Assembly: GCF_003481825.1 (NCBI RefSeq)
Contig: NZ_QULW01000001.1
Coordinates: 1-64,000 of the forward strand
Direction of reading: 5' to 3'
Length of the DNA stretch: 64,000 bases
Origin: Clostridium sp. OM02-18AC
GTDB lineage: Bacteria; Bacillota; Clostridia; Lachnospirales; Lachnospiraceae
In this document: positions 35,516 through 44,826 of the stretch, in pieces
Layout: each line of letters opens with the position of its first letter
How positions within the stretch are numbered: the first letter of the stretch is position 1
The notes under the pieces: model-generated
Database searches by the model: none
Told to the model about the DNA's origin: nothing
The model's input: the letters and a program-made list of their open reading frames with translations, nothing else
Program-made: the position numbers and the translations under genes

Positions 35516-38143
35516 ATGGCTAAAAAGTGGGTGTACTTATTTACAGAAGGTGACGCTACCATGAGAAATCTTCTCGGTGGTAAAGGCGCAAACCTGGCTG
35601 AGATGACCAATATCGGTCTTCCGGTTCCGCAGGGCTTTACAATTACAACTGAGGCCTGCACACAGTACTACGAGGATGGCCGCGAGATCAACGAAGAGAT
35701 CCAGGGGCAGATCAACGAGTACATTGAGAAAATGGAAGAGATTACCGGAAAGAAATTCGGAGATCTCGAGAACCCGCTTCTGGTTTCCGTACGTTCCGGC
35801 GCACGTGCTTCCATGCCTGGTATGATGGACACCATCTTAAACCTGGGCTTAAACGAGCAGGTTGTTAACGTAATCGCTGAGAAGTCTGGCAATCCGCGTT
35901 GGGCTTGGGACTGCTACAGAAGATTCATTCAGATGTATTCCGACGTTGTAATGGAAGTCGGTAAGAAATATTTTGAGGCTCTCATCGATGAGATGAAAGA
36001 AAAGAAAGGCGTTAAGCTTGACGTTGAGTTAGACGCTGACGACTTAAAAGAGCTGGCTAACCAGTTCAAGGCTGAGTACAAAGACAAGATTGGCGCAGAC
36101 TTCCCGGATGATCCGAAGGAGCAGTTAATGGGCGCAATCAAAGCTGTATTCCGTTCCTGGGACAACCCGCGTGCAAACGTTTACCGCCGTGACAACGATA
36201 TCCCGTATTCCTGGGGTACTGCTGTAAACGTACAGTCCATGGCATTTGGTAATATGGGCGATGACTGTGGTACCGGTGTTGCATTTACCCGTGACCCGGC
36301 AACCGGCGCAAAGGGCCTGTTCGGTGAGTTCTTAACCAACGCACAGGGCGAGGACGTAGTAGCTGGTGTCCGCACCCCGATGCACATCCAGGAGATGGCA
36401 GAGAAGTTCCCGCAGGCATACGCAGATTTCGAGAAGGTATGTAAGACTCTGGAGGATCACTACAGAGATATGCAGGATATGGAGTTCACCGTTGAGCACG
36501 GCAAGCTGTACATGCTGCAGACCCGTAATGGTAAGAGAACTGCACAGGCTGCATTAAAGATCGCTTGCGACTTAGTAGACGAGGGTATGAGAACTCCGGA
36601 AGAAGCCGTTGCAATGATCGATCCGCGTAACCTGGATTCCTTACTGCATCCGACCTTCGACCAGAAGGCATTAAAGGCTGCTACCCCGATCGCTAAGGCT
36701 TTAGGTGCAGCTCCTGGTGCTGCATGTGGTAAGATCGTCTTCACTGCAGACGATGCTGTAGAGTGGGCTGAGAGAGGCGAGAAAGTTGTTCTGGTTCGTC
36801 TTGAGACCTCTCCGGAAGACATTACCGGTATGAAGGCTTCCCAGGGTATCCTGACTGTTCGTGGTGGTATGACCTCTCACGCAGCAGTAGTTGCACGTGG
36901 TATGGGTGCCTGCTGTGTATCCGGCTGCGGCGACATCATTATGGACGAGGCAAACAAGAAATTCACTCTGGCTGGCAAAGAGTACCACGAGGGCGATGTG
37001 ATCTCCTTCGACGGCTCCACCGGCTGTGTATATGACGGAGCAATCCCGACTGTAGAGGCAACCATCGCAGGTGAGTTCGGACGTATCATGGCATGGGCTG
37101 ATGAGTACAGAACCATGGCAGTACGCACCAACGCAGATACCCCGCACGATGCGAAGAAGGCTCGTGAGCTTGGCGCAGAGGGCATTGGTCTTTGCCGTAC
37201 CGAGCATATGTTCTTCGAAGGCGACCGTATCGATGCATTCCGTGAGATGATCTGCTCCGATACCGTAGAAGAGAGAGAAGAGGCTCTGGAGAAGATCCTT
37301 CCGTTACAGCAGGGCGATTTCGAACAGCTCTACGAGGCTATGGAGGGCAACCCTGTAACCATCCGTTTCCTGGATCCGCCGTTACATGAGTTCGTTCCGA
37401 CGGAGGAAGAGGACATCGAGAAACTGGCTAAGGCAAAAGGCAAGACCGTTGCAGAGATCAAAGCAATCTGCGAGTCCCTGCATGAGTTCAACCCGATGAT
37501 GGGTCATCGTGGATGCCGTCTGGCTGTTACCTACCCGGAGATCGCTGTTATGCAGACCAAGGCTGTTATCCGTGCAGCAATCAATGTAAAGAAAGCTCAT
37601 CCGGACTGGACCATCGTTCCGGAGATCATGATCCCGCTTATCGGCGATGTAAAAGAGTTAAAATACTGCAAGAAGACCGTTGTTGAGACTGCAGATGCAG
37701 AGATCGCAGCAGCTGGTTCTGACCTGACCTACCATGTGGGTACCATGATCGAGATCCCAAGAGCAGCTCTGACTGCAGACGAGATCGCAAAAGAGGCTGA
37801 CTTCTTCTGCTTCGGTACCAACGACCTGACCCAGATGACTTTCGGTTTCTCCCGTGATGATGCTGGTAAGTTCTTAGGTGCTTACTACGATGCGAAGATC
37901 TACGAGAACGATCCGTTCGCAAAACTGGATCAGACTGGCGTAGGCAAGCTGATGGAGATGGCTATCAAACTTGGCAAGGCTTCCAACCCGGATCTGCATA
38001 TCGGTATCTGCGGCGAGCATGGCGGAGACCCGTCTTCTGTAGAGTTCTGCAATAAGATCGGTCTGGATTATGTATCCTGCTCACCGTTCCGTGTTCCGAT
38101 CGCAAGACTGGCAGCAGCCCAGGCAGCTATCGCTCAGAAATAA
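35516..38143 (+). CDS. ppdK: Pyruvate, phosphate dikinase
   Basis: Interconverts pyruvate, ATP and Pi with phosphoenolpyruvate, AMP and PPi, and in anaerobes often works in the glycolytic direction. The 875-residue protein has an N-terminal ATP-grasp domain (LLGGKGANLAEMTNIGLPVP), the swivelling phosphohistidine domain with GGMTSHAAVVARGMG near 450-464, and a C-terminal PEP/pyruvate TIM barrel (GICGEHGGDP). The ATG at 35516 follows GAGGAGGAAA. It stands alone between its own promoter and a strong terminator. Codon use is strongly biased, as in highly expressed genes. Confidence 0.97.
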   Translation: MAKKWVYLFTEGDATMRNLLGGKGANLAEMTNIGLPVPQGFTITTEACTQYYEDGREINEEIQGQINEYIEKMEEITGKKFGDLENPLLVSVRSGARASMPGMMDTILNLGLNEQVVNVIAEKSGNPRWAWDCYRRFIQMYSDVVMEVGKKYFEALIDEMKEKKGVKLDVELDADDLKELANQFKAEYKDKIGADFPDDPKEQLMGAIKAVFRSWDNPRANVYRRDNDIPYSWGTAVNVQSMAFGNMGDDCGTGVAFTRDPATGAKGLFGEFLTNAQGEDVVAGVRTPMHIQEMAEKFPQAYADFEKVCKTLEDHYRDMQDMEFTVEHGKLYMLQTRNGKRTAQAALKIACDLVDEGMRTPEEAVAMIDPRNLDSLLHPTFDQKALKAATPIAKALGAAPGAACGKIVFTADDAVEWAERGEKVVLVRLETSPEDITGMKASQGILTVRGGMTSHAAVVARGMGACCVSGCGDIIMDEANKKFTLAGKEYHEGDVISFDGSTGCVYDGAIPTVEATIAGEFGRIMAWADEYRTMAVRTNADTPHDAKKARELGAEGIGLCRTEHMFFEGDRIDAFREMICSDTVEEREEALEKILPLQQGDFEQLYEAMEGNPVTIRFLDPPLHEFVPTEEEDIEKLAKAKGKTVAEIKAICESLHEFNPMMGHRGCRLAVTYPEIAVMQTKAVIRAAINVKKAHPDWTIVPEIMIPLIGDVKELKYCKKTVVETADAEIAAAGSDLTYHVGTMIEIPRAALTADEIAKEADFFCFGTNDLTQMTFGFSRDDAGKFLGAYYDAKIYENDPFAKLDQTGVGKLMEMAIKLGKASNPDLHIGICGEHGGDPSSVEFCNKIGLDYVSCSPFRVPIARLAAAQAAIAQK

Positions 38144-38170
38144 TCGAAAACAGAATCGATGATATTTTTA

Positions 38171-38201
38171 GACCGCGTACCGTTTGGTACGCGGTCTTTT
38201 T
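38171..38201 (+). terminator. Intrinsic terminator after ppdK
   Basis: A perfect 11-bp stem GACCGCGTACC/GGTACGCGGTC with a GTTT loop, followed by five T. Confidence 0.9.
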
Positions 38202-38352
38202 GTGGCTATGTTGAGCTTTATGGGTAGAAATACAAAGAAATTTATGCTAGACTAAGCATATATTCGTTACTGCTTGTGCTTTGCGTAAACAGCAGCGGCA
38301 AAACCATTACGATGGATAGAAAACAGAAATGAAAGAATTAGGGGAAAAACAA

Positions 38353-38709
38353 ATGACAACGAAAGAATGTTATGAAAAAATTGGATCTAATTACGACAGT
38401 GTGCTGAGCAGATTCGGCAACGAGGCGCTGGTAAAGCGCTTTGCCTTGAAGTTTTTAAAGGATCCGAGCTATGCAGATTTAAAAGAAGCCCTGGAGGCGC
38501 GTGACGCAGAGCGTGCATTCCGTGCAGCACATACCTTAAAGGGCGTTTGCTTAAATCTTGGATTTGACCGTCTCTACGAGACCAGCGCAGCTCTGACAGA
38601 AGACCTGAGAGGAAGAGACATCAACGGCGGTGACCGGTTATTTCCGGAACTGACCGAGCGTTACGAGCAGTTAACAGAAGCAATTCGGGAGCTGGAAGCG
38701 GAGGCTTAA
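38353..38709 (+). CDS. Hpt-domain phosphotransfer protein
   Basis: A 118-residue helical protein that is essentially one Hpt domain. The phosphoacceptor motif AAHTLKGVCLNLG (about 57-69) has the expected His followed by Lys-Gly. Such proteins carry phosphate between histidine kinases and receiver domains. It begins at ATG 38353 after TTAGGGGA. The next gene starts 8 bp after its stop and contains a receiver domain, which is the obvious partner, though the kinase is not in this window. Confidence 0.88.
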   Translation: MTTKECYEKIGSNYDSVLSRFGNEALVKRFALKFLKDPSYADLKEALEARDAERAFRAAHTLKGVCLNLGFDRLYETSAALTEDLRGRDINGGDRLFPELTERYEQLTEAIRELEAEA

Positions 38710-38716
38710 CCCATAT

Positions 38717-40690
38717 ATGAATTCATACGATAAACTGACGAGACAGCAGGCAGAGGAACAGATGGAACTCTACCGGCAGGTGTTTACAGCCGTGCGCCTT
38801 CTGGATGCTGCTGATCTTCGTCTGACTGGAGCGAAAAAAACAAAAGAAGACCAGACGGGTGGGTTGAACCATTGCTACTGTTATGATTACTGGAAGAAAA
38901 GCCAGCCCTGTGAAAACTGCATTTCCAGGAAGGTTTATCAGGATGGGATTCAGAGGACGAAGCTGGAGTACAGAGGAAATGATCTCTTTGAGGTAACTGC
39001 CCGTTATGTGGAGGTAGACGGGACTCCTTATATCATGGAGCTGGTGCGTGCGATGGACGGCACCTGCCTGATCGATGCTGAGGGCAGGGAAAAGCTTCTC
39101 ATCAAGCTGACAAGCTATCACGATGAGCTTTACATTGATGCCCTGACCGGTGCCTACAACCGGCGTTACTACGAGGATAAGATCAAAACCTCAGCCCAGA
39201 AGGGCGGCGTAGCCATGATCGACCTGGATGACTTTAAGCTCTACAACGATACCTGGGGACATGACGCAGGCGATGCCGTGCTGAGAACCCTGGTCCAGAT
39301 GCTTCGGAACTGTGTGCGGGATGAAGATTCCATCATCCGTTACGGAGGCGATGAATTCCTTCTTCTGATGCCGGATATCAGCCAGGCACAGTTTGAGGAA
39401 AGCCTGCGCAGGGTCAAGGAAAAGGTCTGCGATGCCGATGTGCCAGGCTATACGAACCTGCGCCTTTCTGTGAGCATTGGCGGAGTACTGAGTGATGGGA
39501 GCAAAACGGTGGAGGATGCTGCGATCTGTGCCGATAAGCTTATGTATCAGGCTAAAAACCGGAAAAATACGGTTGTGACGGAAGGAACAAAGCAGGAGGT
39601 ACAGCATTCAGGGGACAATACTGAGGATCAGGAGAATATCAAGCAGCAGATCCTCATTGTAGATGATTCCGGGCTGAACCGCGAGATCCTTTCTGAAATG
39701 CTTCACTCAGATTTCCGCATTCTGGAGGCAGAAAACGGAAAAGAGTGCATTGCCCAGTTAGAGCAGTACGGAACCGGAATCGCCCTGGTCCTGTTAGATA
39801 TTGTCATGCCGGTCATGAATGGCTTTGAGGTGCTGGAATACATGACCAGAAACCACTGGATCGAGGAGGTCCCTGTCATTATGATCTCCAGTGAAAATTC
39901 AGAGCCATACATCCGCAAGGCCTACGAGCTTGGCGTTTCTGATTATATCAGCCGTCCATTTGATGCCAAGGTGGTATTTCAGCGCGTATTCAATACCATT
40001 AAGCTGTATGCGAAGCAGCACCGCCTGATCAAACTGGTGACAAGCCAGATCTACGAAAAAGAAAAGAACAACCGGATCATGGTCGGGATTTTAAGCCAGA
40101 TCATGGAATTCCGAAATGGAGAGAGCGGTCGCCATGTGTTCCATATCAATCGTCTGACAGACCTTTTGCTGGAGCGGCTGACGCAAAAGACAAACCAGTA
40201 CCATCTTTCCAGACCAGACCGGGAACTGATTGCAACCGCATCTGCCCTTCATGATATCGGGAAGATCGGGATCGATGAACAAATTCTGAATAAACCGGGC
40301 AGACTGACCAAGGCAGAGTTTGAGATCATGAAGACCCATACCGTGATCGGTGCTTCGATGCTGAAACATCTGACTGCCTACCAGAACGAGCCGATCGTAA
40401 AGATCGCTTACCAGATCTGCAGGTGGCACCATGAGCGCTACGATGGAAAGGGATATCCGGACGGCTTAAAGGGAGAAGAAATCCCGATCGCAGCCCAGGT
40501 GGTTTCCATTGTAGATGTTTACGATGCCCTGGTGAGTCCGCGTGTATACAAGAAAGCGTTCCCGCATGAGCAGGCCATGAGCATGATCATGAATGGGGAG
40601 TGCGGTACGTTTAATCCGCTCCTTCTGGAATGCCTGATCGAGATCCAGGACCGGATCCAGGCATATGATCATGAGCCGCAGAATCATTAG
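38717..40690 (+). CDS. GGDEF - receiver - HD-GYP protein (cyclic-di-GMP turnover)
   Basis: A 657-residue cytoplasmic protein. Residues 1-130 form a PAS-like sensor with a cysteine cluster (CYCYDYW then PCENC, about 55-74). Residues about 140-290 form a diguanylate cyclase with intact RYGGDEF. Residues about 310-430 form a response receiver with LLDIVMPVMNG (Asp acceptor). Residues about 450-640 form an HD-GYP phosphodiesterase with ALHDIGKIGI, HHERYDGKGYPDG and IVDVYDAL. Both c-di-GMP synthesis and breakdown motifs look intact, with the receiver between them. The upstream Hpt gene is likely co-transcribed. Confidence 0.92.
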   Translation: MNSYDKLTRQQAEEQMELYRQVFTAVRLLDAADLRLTGAKKTKEDQTGGLNHCYCYDYWKKSQPCENCISRKVYQDGIQRTKLEYRGNDLFEVTARYVEVDGTPYIMELVRAMDGTCLIDAEGREKLLIKLTSYHDELYIDALTGAYNRRYYEDKIKTSAQKGGVAMIDLDDFKLYNDTWGHDAGDAVLRTLVQMLRNCVRDEDSIIRYGGDEFLLLMPDISQAQFEESLRRVKEKVCDADVPGYTNLRLSVSIGGVLSDGSKTVEDAAICADKLMYQAKNRKNTVVTEGTKQEVQHSGDNTEDQENIKQQILIVDDSGLNREILSEMLHSDFRILEAENGKECIAQLEQYGTGIALVLLDIVMPVMNGFEVLEYMTRNHWIEEVPVIMISSENSEPYIRKAYELGVSDYISRPFDAKVVFQRVFNTIKLYAKQHRLIKLVTSQIYEKEKNNRIMVGILSQIMEFRNGESGRHVFHINRLTDLLLERLTQKTNQYHLSRPDRELIATASALHDIGKIGIDEQILNKPGRLTKAEFEIMKTHTVIGASMLKHLTAYQNEPIVKIAYQICRWHHERYDGKGYPDGLKGEEIPIAAQVVSIVDVYDALVSPRVYKKAFPHEQAMSMIMNGECGTFNPLLLECLIEIQDRIQAYDHEPQNH

Positions 40691-40719
40691 TTTACTTTTA
40701 TAGGTCTGTATGGTATAAT
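40691..40719 (+). promoter_or_regulatory. Promoter of the YfcC-type carrier gene
   Basis: TTTACT (40691-40696) and TATAAT (40714-40719) with a 17-bp spacer, directly after the preceding stop codon. Confidence 0.65.
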
Positions 40720-40769
40720 TTTTCGTTGCGACACGTCAATTTATTTTTGAGAATGAAGAGGAACTACAA

Positions 40770-42281
40770 ATGGAAAAGAAAAAGAAGTTTCAGATGCCGC
40801 ATACGTACATCATTATCTTTGGTGTAATTCTGTTTGCAGCAATCCTGACCATGTTTATCCCACTGGGTAAATATGAAACAAAAGAAATCACCTACACCAT
40901 GAACGGCGAAGAAAAGACCAGAACCGTTCTGGATCCGGACAGCTTTGAGTATGTCCTGGATGAAAACGGAAACAAGGTAACGAAGGTTGCCCCGCTTTTC
41001 GGTACGGAGGATTTCGGTGGCCAGGGTATTTTAAACTATGTATTTGAGGGTCTTACAACCGGTAACAAAAACGGTACTGCAGTCGGAATCATCGCCTTTA
41101 TCCTGGTGGTGGGCGGTTCCTTTGGTATCGTGTTACGAACCGGTGCCGTGGAGAGCGGTATCATGCGGGTCATCAGCATGACAAACGGTAAGGAAATCCT
41201 TTTGGTACCGATCCTGATCGTCCTGTTTTCCCTGGGCGGTGCCGTGTTCGGCATGGGTGAGGAAGCCATCCCGTTCGTTATGATCCTGGTGCCGATGTTC
41301 ATCGCGATGGGTTACGATGCAGTAGTCGGCATCATGTGCAGCTACGTGGCAACCCAGATTGGTTTCGGTACCTCGTGGCAGAACCCGTTCGGCCTGGCTG
41401 TGGCACAGGGTATCGCAGGCATCCCGGTTATGTCCGGTGCATGGTTCCGTATCCCGTTATGGATCATCTTTACCGGTCTGACCTGTGTGTTTACCCTTCG
41501 TTACGCAGCAAAGATCAAAAAGAACCCGAAGCTTTCTGTTGCTTACGAGTCTGACGAAGAGTACCGTGAGGACTTCGCAAAGAATGGTAAAGCAGACCTG
41601 CCGTTTACGCTGGGCCATAAGCTGGTGCTCTTAACCATCGCAGCCTGCATGGTATGGACCATCTGGGGCGTAGTAACCCAGGGCTACTACATTCCGGAGA
41701 TCGCATCCCAGTTCTTTGTAATGGGTCTTGTTTCCGGTATCATCGGACTGATCTTCCACTTAAATGATATGCACTTAAACGATATCCCGCGTGCATTTGA
41801 CCGTGGTGCGGCTGACCTTCTGGGCGCTGCCATGTGTGTAGGTATGGCACAGGGTATCATCATCATCCTGGGCGGTACCAGCGCAACCGATGGAACCGTT
41901 CTGAATACCATTCTTTATACCATCAGCAACGGCATGAAGAATTTCCCGCCAGTTATCTCTGCCTGGCTGATGTACGTATTCCAGTCCGTATTCAACTTCT
42001 TCGTTGTATCCGGTTCCGGACAGGCAGCCCTGACCATGCCGATTATGGCACCGCTTGCTGATCTGGTAGGAGTTGAGCGTCAGGTTGCAGTGCTTGCTTA
42101 CCAGCTGGGTGATGCATTTACCAACTTCATTGTTCCGACCAGCGGATGCCTTCTCGGTGCACTGGCTGCAGCAAAATTGGAGTGGGGACAGTGGGCGAAG
42201 TTCCAGATCAAGTTCCAGGCATTCTTGTTTGTATGCGCATCCATTGCAGTGATCATCGCAATTGTAATCGGATTGTCATAA
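40770..42281 (+). CDS. YfcC family secondary carrier
   Basis: A 503-residue membrane protein with about 12 hydrophobic segments, of the YfcC/C4-dicarboxylate anaerobic carrier superfamily (ion transporter superfamily relatives of DcuC and ArcD). It has the family start PHTYIIIFGVILFAAILTMFIP, FGMGEEAIPF near 165, and QIGFGTSWQNPF near 195. The substrate cannot be read from sequence; relatives carry basic amino acids or dicarboxylates. A MATE gene follows 25 bp later in the same direction. Confidence 0.85.
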   Translation: MEKKKKFQMPHTYIIIFGVILFAAILTMFIPLGKYETKEITYTMNGEEKTRTVLDPDSFEYVLDENGNKVTKVAPLFGTEDFGGQGILNYVFEGLTTGNKNGTAVGIIAFILVVGGSFGIVLRTGAVESGIMRVISMTNGKEILLVPILIVLFSLGGAVFGMGEEAIPFVMILVPMFIAMGYDAVVGIMCSYVATQIGFGTSWQNPFGLAVAQGIAGIPVMSGAWFRIPLWIIFTGLTCVFTLRYAAKIKKNPKLSVAYESDEEYREDFAKNGKADLPFTLGHKLVLLTIAACMVWTIWGVVTQGYYIPEIASQFFVMGLVSGIIGLIFHLNDMHLNDIPRAFDRGAADLLGAAMCVGMAQGIIIILGGTSATDGTVLNTILYTISNGMKNFPPVISAWLMYVFQSVFNFFVVSGSGQAALTMPIMAPLADLVGVERQVAVLAYQLGDAFTNFIVPTSGCLLGALAAAKLEWGQWAKFQIKFQAFLFVCASIAVIIAIVIGLS

Positions 42282-42306
42282 CTGGAAAAGGCAGGAGTAA
42301 TTTGTC

Positions 42307-43647
42307 ATGACAAATGATATGACGCGGGGAAACCCCGTTCGCCTGATTCTGGCATTCATGATTCCGACTTATCTCGGAAACATTTTCCAGCAGTTTTATA
42401 ACCTGGTGGATTCGGTGATCGCCGGCCGCTATATCGGCGTCCATGCCCTGGCAGCCATTGGCAGCACCACGTCGCTGATCTTTCTGGTGACCGGGTGGCT
42501 TCAGGGAATCACCAGTGGTTTTGCCATCATGGTGGCGCAGACCTTTGGTGCGAGGGATTACAGACAGATGCGTCATTATGTCGCAATGTCTGTGTATCTC
42601 TGTGCAGCTTTCGTGGTCGCCATGACTGCAGGTCTGGTATTTTTAAATGTACCGATCCTGCGGCTGATGAATACCCCGGATGAGATCATCGGTCAGACGG
42701 CTGCTTACATGGGGATCATTTACGCAGGACTTTGTGTAACCGCTGCCTACAATGCGTTTGCGGCGGTGCTCCGTGCGTTGGGAGATGGTCGATCTCCGCT
42801 GTATTTTCTGATCATTTCTGCAGTGATCAACGCAGTGCTGGATGTCCTCTTTATCGTGAAGTTTCACATGGGTGTAGAGGGCTGTGCCTACGCAACGGTC
42901 ATTGCGCAGGGAATTTCCGCGTTACTGTGCCTGATCTACATCATCCTGAAGTTTGATATTCTGAAACTTCAAAAAGAGGATTTTGCGTTCGATCTGCCAA
43001 TGATCAAAAGACTGCTCTCGATCGGTGTGCCAATGGGACTGCAGTTTTCCATTACCGCGATCGGAACCATCATTGTGCAGAGCGCGATCAATGTCTTTGG
43101 TGCAGATTATATCGCTGGTTACGCGGCAGCAGGAAAGCTGCAGAACATGGTCAATACCATCTTCATTGCGTTTGGGGCAACGATTGCGACCTATGTAGGA
43201 CAGAACCGGGGTGCAGGACGGATGGACCGTGTGCGCCAGGGTGTGAAAGACACCCAGATCATGATTCTGATCGCAGCGCTTGTTTCCTTTCTGATCATCC
43301 ATTTCCTGGCTGGAAAGCTGACGCTGATCTTTGTAGACAGCTCACAGACTGTGGTGATCGATGCTGCAAACCAGTACTTTCAAACAGTATCCTGGTGTTA
43401 TCCGTTCCTTGGAAGTATTTTCCTGTACCGGAATGCACTTCAGGGAATGGGATATGGTCTTGTGCCTATGCTGGGCGGTGTCTTTGAATTGATGGCCAGA
43501 GGCGGCGTTGTGATGCTGGTGCTCCATCTGGGAGGCGGATTTGTAAGCACCTGCCTGTCAGATCCGGCCGCATGGATTTCCGCGCTGATTCCGCTGATTC
43601 CATATTATATTTATAAAATGAAAAAATTTACTGCGCTTCAGGCGTAA
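42307..43647 (+). CDS. MATE family efflux transporter
   Basis: A 446-residue, 12-segment transporter. It shows the MATE start (MTRGNPVRLILAFMIPTYLGNIFQQ in two parts), NLVDSVIAGRYIGVHALAAIG near 38-58, and the second-half repeat beginning around residue 230 (LLSIGVPMGLQFSITAIG). MATE proteins export drugs or metabolites against Na+ or H+. GCAGGAG precedes the ATG. A strong terminator follows the stop codon. A second, divergent MATE gene lies at 61.2-62.5 kb. Confidence 0.93.
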   Translation: MTNDMTRGNPVRLILAFMIPTYLGNIFQQFYNLVDSVIAGRYIGVHALAAIGSTTSLIFLVTGWLQGITSGFAIMVAQTFGARDYRQMRHYVAMSVYLCAAFVVAMTAGLVFLNVPILRLMNTPDEIIGQTAAYMGIIYAGLCVTAAYNAFAAVLRALGDGRSPLYFLIISAVINAVLDVLFIVKFHMGVEGCAYATVIAQGISALLCLIYIILKFDILKLQKEDFAFDLPMIKRLLSIGVPMGLQFSITAIGTIIVQSAINVFGADYIAGYAAAGKLQNMVNTIFIAFGATIATYVGQNRGAGRMDRVRQGVKDTQIMILIAALVSFLIIHFLAGKLTLIFVDSSQTVVIDAANQYFQTVSWCYPFLGSIFLYRNALQGMGYGLVPMLGGVFELMARGGVVMLVLHLGGGFVSTCLSDPAAWISALIPLIPYYIYKMKKFTALQA

Positions 43648-43693
43648 AAAATCCCGCTGCCGTTCATGCATGTGTCCGGCAGCGGGATTTTTT
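43647..43693 (+). terminator. Intrinsic terminator after the MATE gene
   Basis: AATCCCGCTGCCG pairs with CGGCAGCGGGATT around a 13-base loop, with A-rich left and six T on the right. Confidence 0.9.
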
Positions 43694-43709
43694 CTAAATA
43701 AAAATTTGC

Positions 43710-43738
43710 TTTACAGGAATCCAAAACTGTGCTATAGT
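43710..43738 (+). promoter_or_regulatory. Promoter of the folT leader
   Basis: TTTACA (43710-43715) and TATAGT (43733-43738) with a 17-bp spacer. Transcription would start near 43745 and give a leader of about 300 bases before folT. The leader begins with an ATCAGAG/CTCTGAT hairpin (about 43748-43778). Confidence 0.65.
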
Positions 43739-43804
43739 AGCACACAAAATCAGAGGACATGCCACTGGCGTCTCTGATATGCAATCCAATCAAAATCAAA
43801 GAAA

Positions 43805-43915
43805 AGCAGAGTAGGTCTGTGTGCGTCAAGTGCCAGCCGGACAGGGAGTTGCCGGCAGGACGAAGGAAACGGCTTTCGAACGTCTTCCGCGGTACGCAGC
43901 CCGCATCCCGCTGCG
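43805..43915 (+). ncRNA. Tetrahydrofolate (THF) riboswitch aptamer
   Basis: Conserved THF-I elements appear in order: AGAGTAGG, GTGCGTCAAGTGCC, CAGGGAGTTG, GACGAAGG, CCGCGGTACGC and GCATCCCGCT. These are the paired and joining regions of the folT-type aptamer, which binds reduced folates. It lies directly upstream of a FolT-type transporter gene, the usual target. One base differs from the common GCGTTAAGTG (T to C). Confidence 0.85.
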
Positions 43916-43931
43916 AAGAGGATAGATACGG

Positions 43932-44045
43932 TTATCTCCTTTGTAGTCGAGAAATCGTTCCTGTTTATGGACAGGTTTTTGGAATGGAGTATTCCATTCC
44001 TGCCATGTCTGTGTGAACGGGAACAGGATTCTGCAAAGGAGGTAA
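43932..44045 (+). promoter_or_regulatory. folT expression platform: anti-Shine-Dalgarno and hairpins
   Basis: TTATCTCCTTTG (43932-43943) can pair over 12 positions, one of them G-U, with CAAAGGAGGTAA (44034-44045), which holds the folT ribosome site. Between them lie a small CCTGT/ACAGG hairpin followed by five T (43960-43980) and a GGAATGGA/TTCCATTCC hairpin (about 43981-44000). Control could act on translation start, on termination, or both. Confidence 0.65.
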
Positions 44046-44051
44046 TTTTTT

Positions 44052-44627
44052 ATGAAAAAGTTTACGGCATTATTCAAAGATTCCATGGAAGAACTCAAGT
44101 ATGTCAACACGGTCACCATTATGGCGATGTTTGCTGCGATTTCCGTGGTGCTCGGTTATTTCACCCTGGTTCTGGGTGATTACTTAAAAATCGGATTCTC
44201 CACGATCGCAAACCAGTTTGTGTATTATCTGTTCGGTCCTGTGGTGGGCGCAGCGTTCGGAGGAGCGCTCGACATCTTGAAATACATCATCCGTCCAACC
44301 GGTGCGTATTTCCCGGGCTTTACCTTCAGTGCCATGGTGGGCGGCGTGCTTTACGGATGTTTTCTGTATAAGCATCCGATCCGGTTCGTGCGTGTGCTTG
44401 CTGCGGAGCTGACGGTATCGATCATCTGCAATATGCTGCTTGGAACGCTGTGGCTCAGCATGTTGTATGGAAAAGCATTTATGGCACTTCTTCCAATGCG
44501 GGCATTCAAAAACCTGATCATGTGGCCAGTCAATTCCATGCTGTTTTACACCATTGGGAAGACACTGGAGGCGTCGGGAGTATTCCGCCTGTTAAGGAAT
44601 GCAGGCAGAAGCAAAGCGGTACTGTAA
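44052..44627 (+). CDS. folT: Folate ECF transporter S component
   Basis: The substrate-binding membrane subunit of an energy-coupling factor folate importer. It works with shared EcfA/A'/T subunits that are encoded elsewhere. The 191-residue protein has about six membrane segments, with LKIGFSTIANQFVYYLFGPVVG and GFTFSAMVGGVLYG typical of S components. AAAGGAGG lies before the ATG. The THF riboswitch in its leader fixes the substrate as folate more firmly than the protein sequence alone. Confidence 0.92.
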   Translation: MKKFTALFKDSMEELKYVNTVTIMAMFAAISVVLGYFTLVLGDYLKIGFSTIANQFVYYLFGPVVGAAFGGALDILKYIIRPTGAYFPGFTFSAMVGGVLYGCFLYKHPIRFVRVLAAELTVSIICNMLLGTLWLSMLYGKAFMALLPMRAFKNLIMWPVNSMLFYTIGKTLEASGVFRLLRNAGRSKAVL

Positions 44628-44651
44628 TAACCGAATATCGTAACGGACAAG

Positions 44652-44707
44652 GGCGAAAGCTCCTGCGTCTGCATGAATGGCGGCGCGGGACTTTCGCTAT
44701 TTTTTTA
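44652..44707 (+). terminator. Intrinsic terminator after folT
   Basis: GCGAAAG pairs with CTTTCGC, with an inner CCTGCG/CGCGGG extension, followed by TATTTTTTT. The loop carries GCATGAATGGCGGC. The sequence resembles the hairpin at 61079-61134. Confidence 0.8.
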
Positions 44708-44714
44708 TCTGATT

Positions 44715-44810
44715 TATTTAAAATTTAAATAAGTAATACCAATATATTGATAGATACAATTTCTCATTCCGGGAAATTTATATTACATTTTATTGAGAAT
44801 AAATGAGAAA
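44715..44810. repeat. AT-rich region with inverted repeats before the dehydratase remnant
   Basis: TATTTAAA/TTTAAATA (44715-44731) is a near-perfect palindrome with a 1-base centre. TTTCTCATT (44760-44768) is matched by AATGAGAAA (44802-44810). No strong promoter pair is seen. These may be regulatory sites of the following gene group. Confidence 0.35.
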
Positions 44811-44826
44811 ACAGGGGTAAAAAGGT

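Noticed and set aside
43748..43778. Second aptamer before the THF riboswitch
   Set aside because: The ATCAGAG/CTCTGAT hairpin is a simple stem-loop and shows no known aptamer core.
43967..44179. 70-codon frame in the folT leader
   Set aside because: It runs through the riboswitch expression platform and into folT in another frame, with no ribosome site.
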